A stretch of DNA of 61,379 nucleotides from Paenibacillus bovis (GTDB lineage Bacteria > Bacillota > Bacilli > Bacillales > Bacillaceae_C). The DNA lies in contig VEFU01000024.1 in assembly GCA_007679095.1 (NCBI GenBank), forward strand, positions 1 through 61,379. Direction: 5' to 3'. The position numbers and the translations under genes are program-made. Every line of letters begins with the position of its first letter. Within the stretch, counting starts at the first letter, position 1. The notes under the pieces are model-generated. The model was not told where the DNA came from. It searched no databases and saw nothing but the letters and a program-made list of their open reading frames with translations. Shown piece by piece: positions 15,761 to 24,868 of this stretch.

Positions 15761-18700
15761 TTACACGAGTGTCTTGTCTTCAATTTCTTCATGTGGCAAT
15801 TGTAAATCTAACCTTTTACCATCCCAATAATACCGAATGACACTGACAAAATCCGCATTTTTCGGTCTTACTAGCTCACATACTGCAAGTTGTGATATGG
15901 TATCATAATCTCCCCAGAGGACTTGGGAATTCATAATATAATTAAAACCTAATTGTTCGACGACCTCAAACATTTCGCGTATATTATTTTCATCGACACC
16001 AGCAAAGGCTTCATCCAAGGAAATGATGTATGGCGCACCTTCCTCTGCCTCCTGATAGCGGGAGTAACATGCAGTAAATAAGGGAATATACATTGCCATT
16101 GCCTTCTCCCCGCCGCTAAATTTGTAAAATTGATTGTTTGTCAGCTCGCGCTTAGTCTCGCCTTCACGCTGAAAATATAGGATAAACGAAAACCATTTTC
16201 GGTAGTCGAGGACTTCTTTCAATACTTGAAGAAGACTTTGAATTTCTGTATGTCCATCCATTAGCTCTTTTGCCTTGGCGATTTTCGAGCGAAAATGCGT
16301 TGTTATTTTGTCTAAATCTTCTTCTTTTAATAAGCGAGCATCTTGCTTTAACAGTCGCACCAAATCAATGGTATCCATTTCTGTCTCCACATCGGCTGTT
16401 CTTGGCTTCCAGCGAATGGAGAAAGATAAGCCAGAAGAAGTGTCTCGTGTCGTCATCAACTTGTCCATTTCTTTCGCCCACTGCTCTGCACGACGGATAC
16501 GGGCGCGAAGCTTTTGTCCCACTGATTTAAATAGAATTTCTTCATATAATGCTTTATCTTGGTTATTGAGGAGGCTTTGCTGCCTGTTTTGGTCTTCCTC
16601 AATTTGTTGCTGTACCGTGTATGGGCTAACCTTCTTACCGAGATAATCCAATTCAATGATCATCCGATTGCCTTTTTGCTTCCATTGCTCGATATGTGGA
16701 AGCTTATCCTCGTCTGTTACAGTGTCCATCCAGGCAGGAATCTGAACCGATGCATTTAGGGTGTGCACTCGGTATTCGAGTAAGTTGCTTTGTTGTTTTA
16801 AATATTCCTGGTTTAGTTGATTGCTAAGCTTGGTTGGATCTTTTTCCTGTAACAATATGCCGTATTCTCTAATAATTTTTTTCGCAACCTCGGTGACTTC
16901 CTGTTCTGTTTCTTCAACTTCCCACACATAGCCCCGCTTTAATTCCGCTCCAAATGAAATTTCCCATGCCTCGTACATGTTTTTCCAGAAGGTGACTAGA
17001 TTTGTTTTTTCTTCGATGTCATCTAATATATACTTTTTATCTGATTTTTTACTAGGTAAGGTTGTTTTCTTATCATCTAAGGCATCATAAATTTCTTGTA
17101 ATTTCTGTTGTACATTTGCAATTTGTTTTTGGATATCTGCTACGCCTTCCTGCTCTAGTTGCTGTTTGATTTGTTCCATATCCTGACGCAGACGTTCCCC
17201 ACGGTCCTGGATAATGTGGATGTCACCTTTCAGCTCATCCATCTCCTCCAATAAATCTTGCAACTGATTACGTAGGTCCGTTTCCCTCTTAAGCCCATGT
17301 AAGTATTGAATATGCACTTTTTCTATTTTAGATAAATCTTTCTCATACCGCTTAATAACACCGATTGCCTCCTGATAGGCTGGCAAAGTGGCCTCAATAT
17401 TGTACAACCTTGTCTGCTGGTCCAGTTCACTTTTTACTTGTACGTATTCATCATGGATCTTCTTGAGCTGATCAGATAGAGCCTGCAGACGTACCTTATG
17501 CTGTGTCATGTTGAAACGAGATTTAGTCATTTCATCAAAGCTTGCTCGAAGGTCGTTGTCATTCGGAAATTGTGCTAGTTTGTCCCCAGCAGCTTTAATC
17601 GTTGACTCTAACTTTTCGATTGTATGGCTTATTAGTGTATGTTGTTGCTTTAGCTCCACCATTTCAGCCTGCAATCGTTCCATCTGTTCCTGTCTATACC
17701 GTTTTCGAGCCGTCCGGCCTATATAGCGAATATTTTCTACAGGCACAGCATGTCCTTTTAGTAAGCCCAGCTGATAAGCTCCATTTTCACTAATCGAGAG
17801 GGTAGAGGAGCTATCTTCGGTAATGGTAATACTACGCAGCACATCATCAACACGACTAGCTGGTACAGTTGACTTTGCTTCCACATCCGGTCGCAAAAAG
17901 TCTGCCATTGTGTAGCCCATAATGTTCGGCTTTGGCAGTAAGATGCGGTCGTATTCAATGTCAATTTCTTCTGCCGTAATGAGAGCGTCTAACAAACCAC
18001 TATCAATCATTGCTGCTTCGATACGCTTTTGTGTCTCTTGATCCACATCATCGTGGAATTCTACTGCTGCATAGAAAGGAACAAACGGCACATTTTTGTC
18101 AAGTAACTTTTGTCTGGCTTCCTTAGTGATAGGATCGATTGCAGGCTCAGGGTCTTTTTTGTCTTTCCATTCCTGAATGTCTCTTTCCTTTTCCTTGATT
18201 TGCTCTTCCAGTAGGTCACGTTCTACTTTCCATTTGGTTAGTTTCTCACCTTCTTGCTGCTGATAGCGGAACACAACTTCACGGAATGGACGCTTTACTC
18301 CTTCATACTCATCAACTTCATAAAGCGATTGTAGCACTCGTGATGCTTCTTGAAATGCAGCTTCCTCAGTTTTCAGCCACTCCTTCTCCTCGGCCCACTG
18401 ATAAATATCATTCATCTTTTGCTGCTTATCCGATTCAAAAATACGTTCCCATTCCTCCGCTTGATGAGCAGCATCATCATGTTGCTTCGTTTCATCAGCT
18501 AGCTCTTTGTCTTTTTCTTGGAATCGCTGTTTGAGTCCTTCAAATATTTGAAAGTCAACTGCAATTTTCTCCAACGCACTAACGTGGACGGCAGTCTCTT
18601 TCATCCAGACAGTAAAATCAAAAGTATCTGCTTGGTGCCGCTTAAAATCAGATTTATTCATATCATGCTGCGCGAAGGAAGCTTCGTATGCGTCATTGTC

Positions 18701-19900
18701 TAAATCAATTATCATATCATCGATGGTGCTTAATCTGTTACTAACCTCTTCCTCAACTTGTTTCCTTTCATCAGTCAGTTGATTCTCTTTTTTCCGTTTG
18801 GCAGCAAATTGTTCTTCTTTCCTCTGTAAATCTTCCTGCTGAGTAGATAAGTTTTTTTTCGCCTCATTCAGTTCCTTTTGTAGATTCCATACTTTATGTG
18901 ATTGGAGTCGTTCGCGTTGTTTTTCAAATGTTTCTTGTTCCTGACTCAGTTTCTGAATACCATCTGTCAGCTCAGTAATTTCTTTTGATAGCTGTGTACT
19001 CTCCTTCTCCAAATCATCTAGTGCTTTCTCTTCTTTTACCAGCCTTTTACCCGTCATGATGAGTTCATTGGCATGGACTGCTAGTATGCGTTTGTTGTAA
19101 GTAGTATACACTCGATTTAGACTAGTGATTGCCTCATTTTCCCGCTCCAGTTGTTCAATTTGCTGCTTGGTTTGGTCCATTTGCTCAATCGTATCAGACA
19201 AATGACGCAAATCATCATCGGTCAGGGGCGGGAGGGCTGCTTCTAGAATTTCATAAATGACAGTTGGACGAAAATCCTTAGAAAGCTTCGGACTTCTTAA
19301 CTGTATTAAAAGTTTGATTAAATCCTCGTATGCTTCTATCGTTTCAAAGCCAAAAATATACTTGTTGACAAGATTCATATATTCGCCCTTAGTTTGAACA
19401 AGCTGCCCACCATCGCCGATGACATTTTCCAATTCTACTCGTGAGCGTGGAATTTTTTGTTTTTCACCAGCATTTGACTCAAGTTTATAGAGTTCCAAAT
19501 CATGTCCAATTCGGCGGTTATCGGTAATGACAAAGCCCCAGAAGTTCATTTGCTTATTACGTTTCGCTTGCAGGCCGATACCTATAGTCATAAATTGCTG
19601 TGTGTCTTTTCGCTTGAACTCGAGGTACAAGTATCCGGTGCGCTCATCGCGATTAACTATTTCCTTTTCCCCTAGTAAGTAGTCTTCCATTCGACGAGCT
19701 CTCGAACCGAATGGATCCAAGCGGTCAGGTGATGTTTTTCCATCTAAAAGTACTGGTAAGAAGCTTTGCATCGTCACTGATTTCCCAGACCCATTGCTTC
19801 CTCTTAATAGCAGTTTTCCATCTGCAAAATCAAATACCTCGTCATCGTAATACCAAAAGTTCAATAATCCTGCACGGTTCATTTTCCATTTGTTCCTCAT
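15761..19900 (-). CDS. jetC: Wadjet protein JetC, SMC-like ATPase
   Basis: The 1379-residue SMC-type protein (TIGR02680-like) has Walker A GSNGSGKSVTM at about 34-44, long coiled coils (about 245-480 and 690-920) around a central hinge-like region, the ABC signature FSGGEKAMAMY at about 1265, and Walker B YIISLDEAFAGVDEN close to the end. In Wadjet, JetC dimers with JetA and JetB extrude DNA loops and detect small circular DNA. The ATGA overlap with jetB couples translation. The size matches the family and no frame damage is seen. Confidence 0.94.
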   Translation of the reverse strand: MRNKWKMNRAGLLNFWYYDDEVFDFADGKLLLRGSNGSGKSVTMQSFLPVLLDGKTSPDRLDPFGSRARRMEDYLLGEKEIVNRDERTGYLYLEFKRKDTQQFMTIGIGLQAKRNKQMNFWGFVITDNRRIGHDLELYKLESNAGEKQKIPRSRVELENVIGDGGQLVQTKGEYMNLVNKYIFGFETIEAYEDLIKLLIQLRSPKLSKDFRPTVIYEILEAALPPLTDDDLRHLSDTIEQMDQTKQQIEQLERENEAITSLNRVYTTYNKRILAVHANELIMTGKRLVKEEKALDDLEKESTQLSKEITELTDGIQKLSQEQETFEKQRERLQSHKVWNLQKELNEAKKNLSTQQEDLQRKEEQFAAKRKKENQLTDERKQVEEEVSNRLSTIDDMIIDLDNDAYEASFAQHDMNKSDFKRHQADTFDFTVWMKETAVHVSALEKIAVDFQIFEGLKQRFQEKDKELADETKQHDDAAHQAEEWERIFESDKQQKMNDIYQWAEEKEWLKTEEAAFQEASRVLQSLYEVDEYEGVKRPFREVVFRYQQQEGEKLTKWKVERDLLEEQIKEKERDIQEWKDKKDPEPAIDPITKEARQKLLDKNVPFVPFYAAVEFHDDVDQETQKRIEAAMIDSGLLDALITAEEIDIEYDRILLPKPNIMGYTMADFLRPDVEAKSTVPASRVDDVLRSITITEDSSSTLSISENGAYQLGLLKGHAVPVENIRYIGRTARKRYRQEQMERLQAEMVELKQQHTLISHTIEKLESTIKAAGDKLAQFPNDNDLRASFDEMTKSRFNMTQHKVRLQALSDQLKKIHDEYVQVKSELDQQTRLYNIEATLPAYQEAIGVIKRYEKDLSKIEKVHIQYLHGLKRETDLRNQLQDLLEEMDELKGDIHIIQDRGERLRQDMEQIKQQLEQEGVADIQKQIANVQQKLQEIYDALDDKKTTLPSKKSDKKYILDDIEEKTNLVTFWKNMYEAWEISFGAELKRGYVWEVEETEQEVTEVAKKIIREYGILLQEKDPTKLSNQLNQEYLKQQSNLLEYRVHTLNASVQIPAWMDTVTDEDKLPHIEQWKQKGNRMIIELDYLGKKVSPYTVQQQIEEDQNRQQSLLNNQDKALYEEILFKSVGQKLRARIRRAEQWAKEMDKLMTTRDTSSGLSFSIRWKPRTADVETEMDTIDLVRLLKQDARLLKEEDLDKITTHFRSKIAKAKELMDGHTEIQSLLQVLKEVLDYRKWFSFILYFQREGETKRELTNNQFYKFSGGEKAMAMYIPLFTACYSRYQEAEEGAPYIISLDEAFAGVDENNIREMFEVVEQLGFNYIMNSQVLWGDYDTISQLAVCELVRPKNADFVSVIRYYWDGKRLDLQLPHEEIEDKTLV

Positions 19901-21060
19901 TGGTCCACCCCTTCCCTATTAAAATCAGCAGGATACCTGCCGATTACACGTCCAATTGCCGGCTTCATAGTAAGCATACCCGTGTTTTCCTCTTCTACCA
20001 ACATTTCCCATTCTTTAAAAATTAGCCTTAATTCATCTGCAACGCCCACATAGCTCATATCCCGGTATTGCTTACTCCATCCTGCACCGTAATCATCTTT
20101 AATATTTTCTACTATGGTTGTGAACTCTGCACTTGTAAGTTTGATTTCTCCTAACGCATTGATTTCATACGTATCAAGATGCTCACGTACGTAGCTGGAA
20201 AAATGAAGTGCCACGCTCATAATTGCTTTCTGATCAGGGAACAGGGTGTAGCGTTGCTTCCGCTCCGGCAATACAAGGAAGGCTGCATTTTTAAATACTT
20301 CTAATTGAAATGGAGTATGTTCCTCTAAATCATCCCGCAAACGATTCCTGTAATTGCGGATATAGGCGAAATCAGGGTCCTGTTCATTTTCGCGATACAC
20401 AACCGGTGAAAACATAAGCTTTCGATAAACACGTTTTCTGCGTTCGTCCATCTGCTGACGCTGCCATTCGCTATCCAAAATTCCCCTTGTTGTCTGGTAG
20501 TGAAATAAATCCTCCGGATAGGAGCGCATGAAGTACCTCGCATACACGGTCACTTCATAAAGCACTTCTTGGTCCTCGTTCATTGCAAAAATATCAATGT
20601 CACCATCGACCACTTTAATAATTTGAAATTCTACCATTTTCTTGAGTGCCCGAACGAGCGCTTTACGATGTTGATAGTTCGTCCAATCAAGCGGGATTTC
20701 CCCGGGATATAATTCTCCAATTTCTTCCGTTATATCCGATAATAAAAATTGTTCATCCACAGAGCGGCGTTCGGTAAACGCAAGTCCACAGCAGAATATC
20801 GCATAGTCCTTTGGTGTCGTAAATTCCTGAATGCCCATCCACGCCTTTGGGTCAACTGGAATTTTTTCTAATTTAATGAAATGCTGATGGACAATTAAAT
20901 CGAAGCCAAACCGTTCACTTACGTATCGCTTCAGCTTTTTCTCCCGCTCTCGAATCATTTGATAAGTACCTGGGTCTGTCGCACGAAGCACCCAAAACTG
21001 CTCGAATAATATACTTAATGCTTCTTGCGTTTGATCATCAAATGCTACTTGTTCAGCCAT
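19897..21060 (-). CDS. jetB: Wadjet protein JetB, kite-like subunit
   Basis: The 387-residue product is of the TIGR02678/DUF2398-like family. It has an N-terminal helical part (QEALSILFEQFWVLRATDPG) and several winged-helix-like segments, including HRKALVRALKKMVEFQIIKV followed by a VDGD wing. In the complex it bridges JetC and JetA as a MukE-like kite protein. Its ATG overlaps the jetA stop by one base (TAATG) and its TGA overlaps the jetC ATG, so the operon is tightly coupled. Confidence 0.9.
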   Translation of the reverse strand: MAEQVAFDDQTQEALSILFEQFWVLRATDPGTYQMIREREKKLKRYVSERFGFDLIVHQHFIKLEKIPVDPKAWMGIQEFTTPKDYAIFCCGLAFTERRSVDEQFLLSDITEEIGELYPGEIPLDWTNYQHRKALVRALKKMVEFQIIKVVDGDIDIFAMNEDQEVLYEVTVYARYFMRSYPEDLFHYQTTRGILDSEWQRQQMDERRKRVYRKLMFSPVVYRENEQDPDFAYIRNYRNRLRDDLEEHTPFQLEVFKNAAFLVLPERKQRYTLFPDQKAIMSVALHFSSYVREHLDTYEINALGEIKLTSAEFTTIVENIKDDYGAGWSKQYRDMSYVGVADELRLIFKEWEMLVEEENTGMLTMKPAIGRVIGRYPADFNREGVDQ

Positions 21061-22538
21061 TACACGTTCACCTCTTCATCGATAAAAGTAAATGTGGCTT
21101 CTGGCATTTCGAGCACCCCATCCTCGGCATGGAGTTGGACCCGTTCCTTCCCTAGTACTACCTTGACGTTTCTACCTAGCTCTGTTTTGATGGTGCGGTC
21201 TTTTTTCGCCATTGCTTTTCCTAGCCACGACAATAGTAATTTGCGGACAGGTGCTTCTACCAGCGGTAAATCTGCTACTTTTATTTGATTTCCTTTAATA
21301 TATTTTTCAATCATTTTTTTCTCACGTTGCTTTTGCTCTAAGTGCATGCGCTGCATCTCTTCTTTTTTTACTTTATTACTTATAACTGCTCCCGCTTTTG
21401 TTTTCTCCCGGTAATTGCGAACAATTGGTTTCGTCTCATGTACCATTGGATTTTCTTCCCACACATCAGTGTATATATCATCTGAAGGAACTTGATCGAT
21501 GAAAAAGTGTCGAGTATGAGAAACGCCGAAAACAACGGAAGACAATTCATGTGCCTTGTCTATATCCTCTATGGCGTCGAACCACTTTGCTAGATGAAGA
21601 TAATCTTTTTTTCGACTACGAAAATGCTGGTGTCGCTCTCCAAGTCGCTGTACTACACGGGTGATGCGCCGAATCGTTTCATTCGTTCGTTGCTGCAGCA
21701 TTTCATACTCACTATCTCCGTGCTCATTGCCAAGAAACCAAGCCTTTAAACTTAGCCATCTTTCTTCATATTCCTCGATTGGATTCGTTTTGTTTTCTTC
21801 TGTGAAACGAAAGGTTTGGTTTTGATGGTGGCTTACCTGCATGAAGAAGTCTTTCAACTTATTTGTTGATATACCTAGTAACAGGTCCTGGATTTGCAGC
21901 GCTGTTCCCTGAAGGGCGATAATAAAATCACGCAAGTACATCGTAAACTGATCCTTGTAAATGAGGAAGGCTTCCGTTTGCATACGCTCTTCGACTTCTT
22001 CACTGTTGATGTAAGCCATATAATCCGAGGTATTTTGTATAATTGCCCGAAAATATGTCATGACGTCTTCCCACAATTGCGCACATTCCTCGTCTGATTC
22101 TTTCCTCTTATTATTGACCACATTTTCAACCTTTTGTAATGATTGATACAAGCGCTCGAACTGCGTACGCTCCAGCGATCCCCCAAACGAATCTCCCATA
22201 TTTTCCATTTGCAACAGCATACGTTCAAATTCCACCGTATATGGTGTGCATTGGTATCGAAATCGTTTTTTCTTAAATTCTTCAATGGTTCGTGATTTGC
22301 CTGACTCTTGTCTCGCTATGAGATTCCCCCATTTGACAAGGGCATCCAAATCTTGATGCAACGATTCCTCGGTGTAGTCATGAAATTCTGGAGACTCTTT
22401 CAAATGAGCAAGGATTTCTTCCGGAAACAAAAACTCACGCATGCGCTCATGCTGTATATAAAAGTAACGCAAAATAGCCCGATAACTCCAAGCCTTTTCT
22501 GCAGTTAGGTAGGTTGCTTCTTTTACACGCTTGTACAT
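21060..22538 (-). CDS. jetA: Wadjet protein JetA, kleisin-like subunit
   Basis: The 492-residue product is of the TIGR02677/DUF2397-like family and begins MYKRVKEATYLTAEKAWSYR. It is first in the operon. In characterised systems JetA is the MukF-like kleisin that links the two SMC heads. The ATG at 22538 has AAGGAG 8 bases upstream and gives the family length; an upstream frame to 22589 has no such site. The DUF2397/2398/2399 gene set corresponds to what I recall as type III Wadjet, so the subtype is a memory-based assignment. Confidence 0.9.
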   Translation of the reverse strand: MYKRVKEATYLTAEKAWSYRAILRYFYIQHERMREFLFPEEILAHLKESPEFHDYTEESLHQDLDALVKWGNLIARQESGKSRTIEEFKKKRFRYQCTPYTVEFERMLLQMENMGDSFGGSLERTQFERLYQSLQKVENVVNNKRKESDEECAQLWEDVMTYFRAIIQNTSDYMAYINSEEVEERMQTEAFLIYKDQFTMYLRDFIIALQGTALQIQDLLLGISTNKLKDFFMQVSHHQNQTFRFTEENKTNPIEEYEERWLSLKAWFLGNEHGDSEYEMLQQRTNETIRRITRVVQRLGERHQHFRSRKKDYLHLAKWFDAIEDIDKAHELSSVVFGVSHTRHFFIDQVPSDDIYTDVWEENPMVHETKPIVRNYREKTKAGAVISNKVKKEEMQRMHLEQKQREKKMIEKYIKGNQIKVADLPLVEAPVRKLLLSWLGKAMAKKDRTIKTELGRNVKVVLGKERVQLHAEDGVLEMPEATFTFIDEEVNV

Positions 22539-22770
22539 TATATCACTCCTTGATTGGGTGCCTTTCTCCTCATTAAACATGATAATCACATTATTCTACA
22601 CTTTAAATAATTCCTACTAATATCTTATATTTTAACAGGAAATTAGTCTAATAATGTCTAATGGGAACACCTGCTCAAACAAGTGTCCTATTTGTATAGA
22701 AAGTTGAAATGGTGAATTCCAGAGAAATAGCAATACAAAAACCACTAATAAGAACTATACCCTTAAGAAA

Positions 22771-22807
22771 AAGAAAAGAGTATCGCTAGTTTTTAACGAT
22801 ACTCTTT
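22771..22807 (-). terminator. terminator of the BrnTA-like locus
   Basis: AAAGAGTATCG and CGATACTCTTT form an 11-bp stem followed leftwards by a T-rich run. It separates this locus from the Wadjet operon. Confidence 0.85.
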
Positions 22808-22809
22808 CA

Positions 22810-23184
22810 TTAAAACACCTTTTCTCTTTTCTCTTCTTCATATACCCTTTCAGTGATGAATTGTTTTAATAGTGTTTGATAAGGAACACCTTTAATACTT
22901 GCAACATCTTGGAGACGTTTTAGTAAGTCTGTTTCAATTCTTATACTAATAGGTTTTGTAGTAGAAGTTGATGTACGTCTCGGCGGTGGAAGATCATCGT
23001 CTTCTTCAAAACTTACCTCCATCAATTCTTCACTCATAAAGTGTTTTTTCCAAAATTCATGTTCCTCTGATTCCGTCATATTTTTTGGAATCTCAGATAC
23101 GTCATAAATAATTATTCTACCTTCTTCATCTTTATCCCGATGATCAGAGTTGCCATTCATACTCTTTTCTAATTTATCATCCAT
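22810..23184 (-). CDS. BrnA/CopG-like antitoxin
   Basis: The 124-residue product has an acidic N-terminal half (NSDHRDKDEEGRIIIYD) and a C-terminal ribbon-helix-helix region PISIRIETDLLKRLQDVASI followed by GVPYQTLLKQFI, typical of BrnA-type antitoxins that bind their own promoter and a RelE-like toxin. The ATG at 23184 has GGAG 11 bases upstream. A longer frame to 23259 only reuses toxin sequence in the wrong frame. The partner toxin gene just upstream is frameshifted, so this antitoxin now appears orphaned. Confidence 0.8.
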   Translation of the reverse strand: MDDKLEKSMNGNSDHRDKDEEGRIIIYDVSEIPKNMTESEEHEFWKKHFMSEELMEVSFEEDDDLPPPRRTSTSTTKPISIRIETDLLKRLQDVASIKGVPYQTLLKQFITERVYEEEKREKVF

Positions 23185-23191
23185 ACACTTA

Positions 23192-23454
23192 TTACTCCTT
23201 TCTTTTACGCTTATATGATTTTTTCTCCGAGTTACTAGCATTTCGTGCTGTACAGACACGAATCCGTCTTTTTTCTTTTACTTCATAAATCACAACTAAA
23301 ACGCGACCTCCGTTTCCCCTAAAACTCCACTTCTACCACTATGAGCAGAAAATGGCCTTCTGTGTACATCATCAAAAACTTCCTCAGCTTCAAAAGGTTC
23401 TACATCTTGCTCTCCAATATGTTCTATATTGTTAATGTCCCAATCAAAAACCAA
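23192..23454 (-). pseudogene. BrnT-like toxin gene with a one-base frameshift
   Basis: From a TTG with GGAGG 7 bases upstream the frame reads MVFDWDINNIEHIGEQDVEP and EAEEVFDDVHRR, the BrnT start pattern. After VLGET a base is missing; in the next frame it continues GGRVLVVIYEVKEKRRIRVC and TARNASNSEKKSYKRKRKE, the conserved BrnT end, stopping 7 bases before the antitoxin ATG. Restoring one G at about 23312-23315 would give an 87-residue toxin of family length. Confidence 0.85.
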
Positions 23455-23660
23455 CCTTGCTCCTCCAGTTCACTCATTTGGTTTTTATCTAATTTGATAA
23501 GGTCATCATGAAGATACGTTTATTAACTACAACACTCATTTGTATATACTTTTGCATATACATCATAGTTCGAACAGTTAATTAAAGCAATTTGTATAAT
23601 TGTATTATTACCAATTTAGTTGGAAAAAGGTCTCAACCATTTAATTCGTAATTGGAAAAC

Positions 23661-23706
23661 AAAAAACACTCACAAACATTGAAAAATTCAACATTTGCGA
23701 GTGTTT
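23661..23706 (-). terminator. terminator of the GIY-YIG gene
   Basis: A long imperfect stem (AAACACTC-CAAA-ATT with AAT-TTTG-GAGTGTTT) is followed leftwards by TTTTTTGTTTT. The stretch 23455-23660 between it and the toxin relic holds no gene that I can support. Confidence 0.8.
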
Positions 23707-23800
23707 CTCCATTAACTTGTTTTTCTACCTATTGTTAGAGATGTATTCATCCGAAGCATAGGGAATTACTATTCGTTTAAAATCATCATTGTAGCGATCC

Positions 23801-24175
23801 TTATTTATAAAAAACCTTCTCCACATTATACTTCGCCTTAAGTTCATTTATAATATACGTTTCGTAAATTTCCCGTTCCATTGGGTCTTCTACTACGCAA
23901 ACTTGGATTTTGTATACTTCGTTTCTGTGGTTTTTCATTGGTGAAACATTGTCTTCAAAATGCTTTTTGATTCTTTGGCGGATTTTGCGTGCTTTTCCAA
24001 CAAAGAGCAGCTCGTCGTTTTTATTAAAAAACAAGAAGATGCCACCTTTGTCACGTGGTATTTTGTGAAAATCAATGAAACCATAAATATCTTTGATTTC
24101 GACTTCATTTTCTTTCGGCGTTTGTTTCCGTTGTGTGATGGTTATATCTGGTGTTGGTATCGTAATTTTTATCAT
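23801..24175 (-). CDS. GIY-YIG nuclease family protein
   Basis: The 124-residue product contains the GIY-YIG core in altered form: GGIFLFFNKNDELLFVGKAR (about 44-63), then RIKKHF, and EREIYETYIINELKAKYN with the conserved metal-binding Glu/Asn. The usual GIY...YIG tyrosines are Phe in both places (GIF, FVG), as happens in a subset of small Bacillus members. It may act in DNA repair or recombination; the substrate is unknown. The ribosome site is AAGGAC about 11 bases before the ATG. Confidence 0.8.
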   Translation of the reverse strand: MIKITIPTPDITITQRKQTPKENEVEIKDIYGFIDFHKIPRDKGGIFLFFNKNDELLFVGKARKIRQRIKKHFEDNVSPMKNHRNEVYKIQVCVVEDPMEREIYETYIINELKAKYNVEKVFYK

Positions 24176-24244
24176 GCTTGTTCACGTCCTTTTTTGTATA
24201 GAGATACATGCTATCACATGTAGCGGAGAAATGCGATTTAACAG

Positions 24245-24850
24245 TTAATTCGCACTCTGTCTACTTTCTTCAATTCTCTCTACTAGTGTAAACAAAAAGA
24301 AATAAATGAATCGATATGCTTCCTCTAATGACATTTCCTCTTGGAACCCTTCCACATAATCTAACGGGAAATTCAAGTCCCACACGCCATCATTTTGATT
24401 AAACATTAATTCGAATCTAGCTTCGTCACCTTGTAATTCACTGCGTAAGTATTCTTTCAGCGCTGCATCAAACTTCTTCTGCAGCTTCAATCCGACCATG
24501 ACGTCATATGTTCCAAATACGTCATTCACTTCGAACGTAATCCCGTCAACGCCGATGACTTCCAACCAATTCGATTCTAAGTACAAGAATTCATTCTTAT
24601 GTTTTTTCAAGTAGTTCATTGGCTGTTGTAAAAATGTGAATGATTCTTCCGAAAGAGTTTCTTCTGTTTCCTTATCACATCTTTCTATGTAAGCATCTTG
24701 AAAACGTGTAGTCGGATCTTTTTCAATTAGTGTCATGTCATTTGCAAGACCATGTTTCTCAATATATGCTTTTTCTTCTGCATATACTTCCAGCTTTTTT
24801 CCTTCATTCAATTGTGATGAAATGTATTGTTGTATTTGTTTTTGCAACAT
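24245..24850 (-). CDS. conserved hypothetical protein beside a DEAD-box helicase
   Basis: The 201-residue acidic product starts MLQKQIQQYISSQLNEGKK and contains FLYLESNWLEVIGVDGITFEVNDVFGTYD and GVWDLNFPLDYVEGF. It has no membrane segment. I recall similar Bacillus proteins being labelled, probably wrongly, as branched-chain aminotransferases; no PLP-binding motif is present. AAAGGAGGAG precedes the ATG. It lies 18 bases after the helicase gene and is likely co-transcribed. Confidence 0.7.
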   Translation of the reverse strand: MLQKQIQQYISSQLNEGKKLEVYAEEKAYIEKHGLANDMTLIEKDPTTRFQDAYIERCDKETEETLSEESFTFLQQPMNYLKKHKNEFLYLESNWLEVIGVDGITFEVNDVFGTYDVMVGLKLQKKFDAALKEYLRSELQGDEARFELMFNQNDGVWDLNFPLDYVEGFQEEMSLEEAYRFIYFFLFTLVERIEESRQSAN

Positions 24851-24868
24851 AGGTTTTCTCCTCCTTTT

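Noticed and set aside
16270-18703. Several plus-strand frames of 60-120 codons inside jetC
   Set aside because: They are antisense to the SMC-like gene, lack ribosome sites and have no protein-like pattern.
23185-23259. N-terminal extension of the BrnA-like antitoxin
   Set aside because: Those codons are the toxin C-terminus read in another frame; the ribosome site supports the ATG at 23184.
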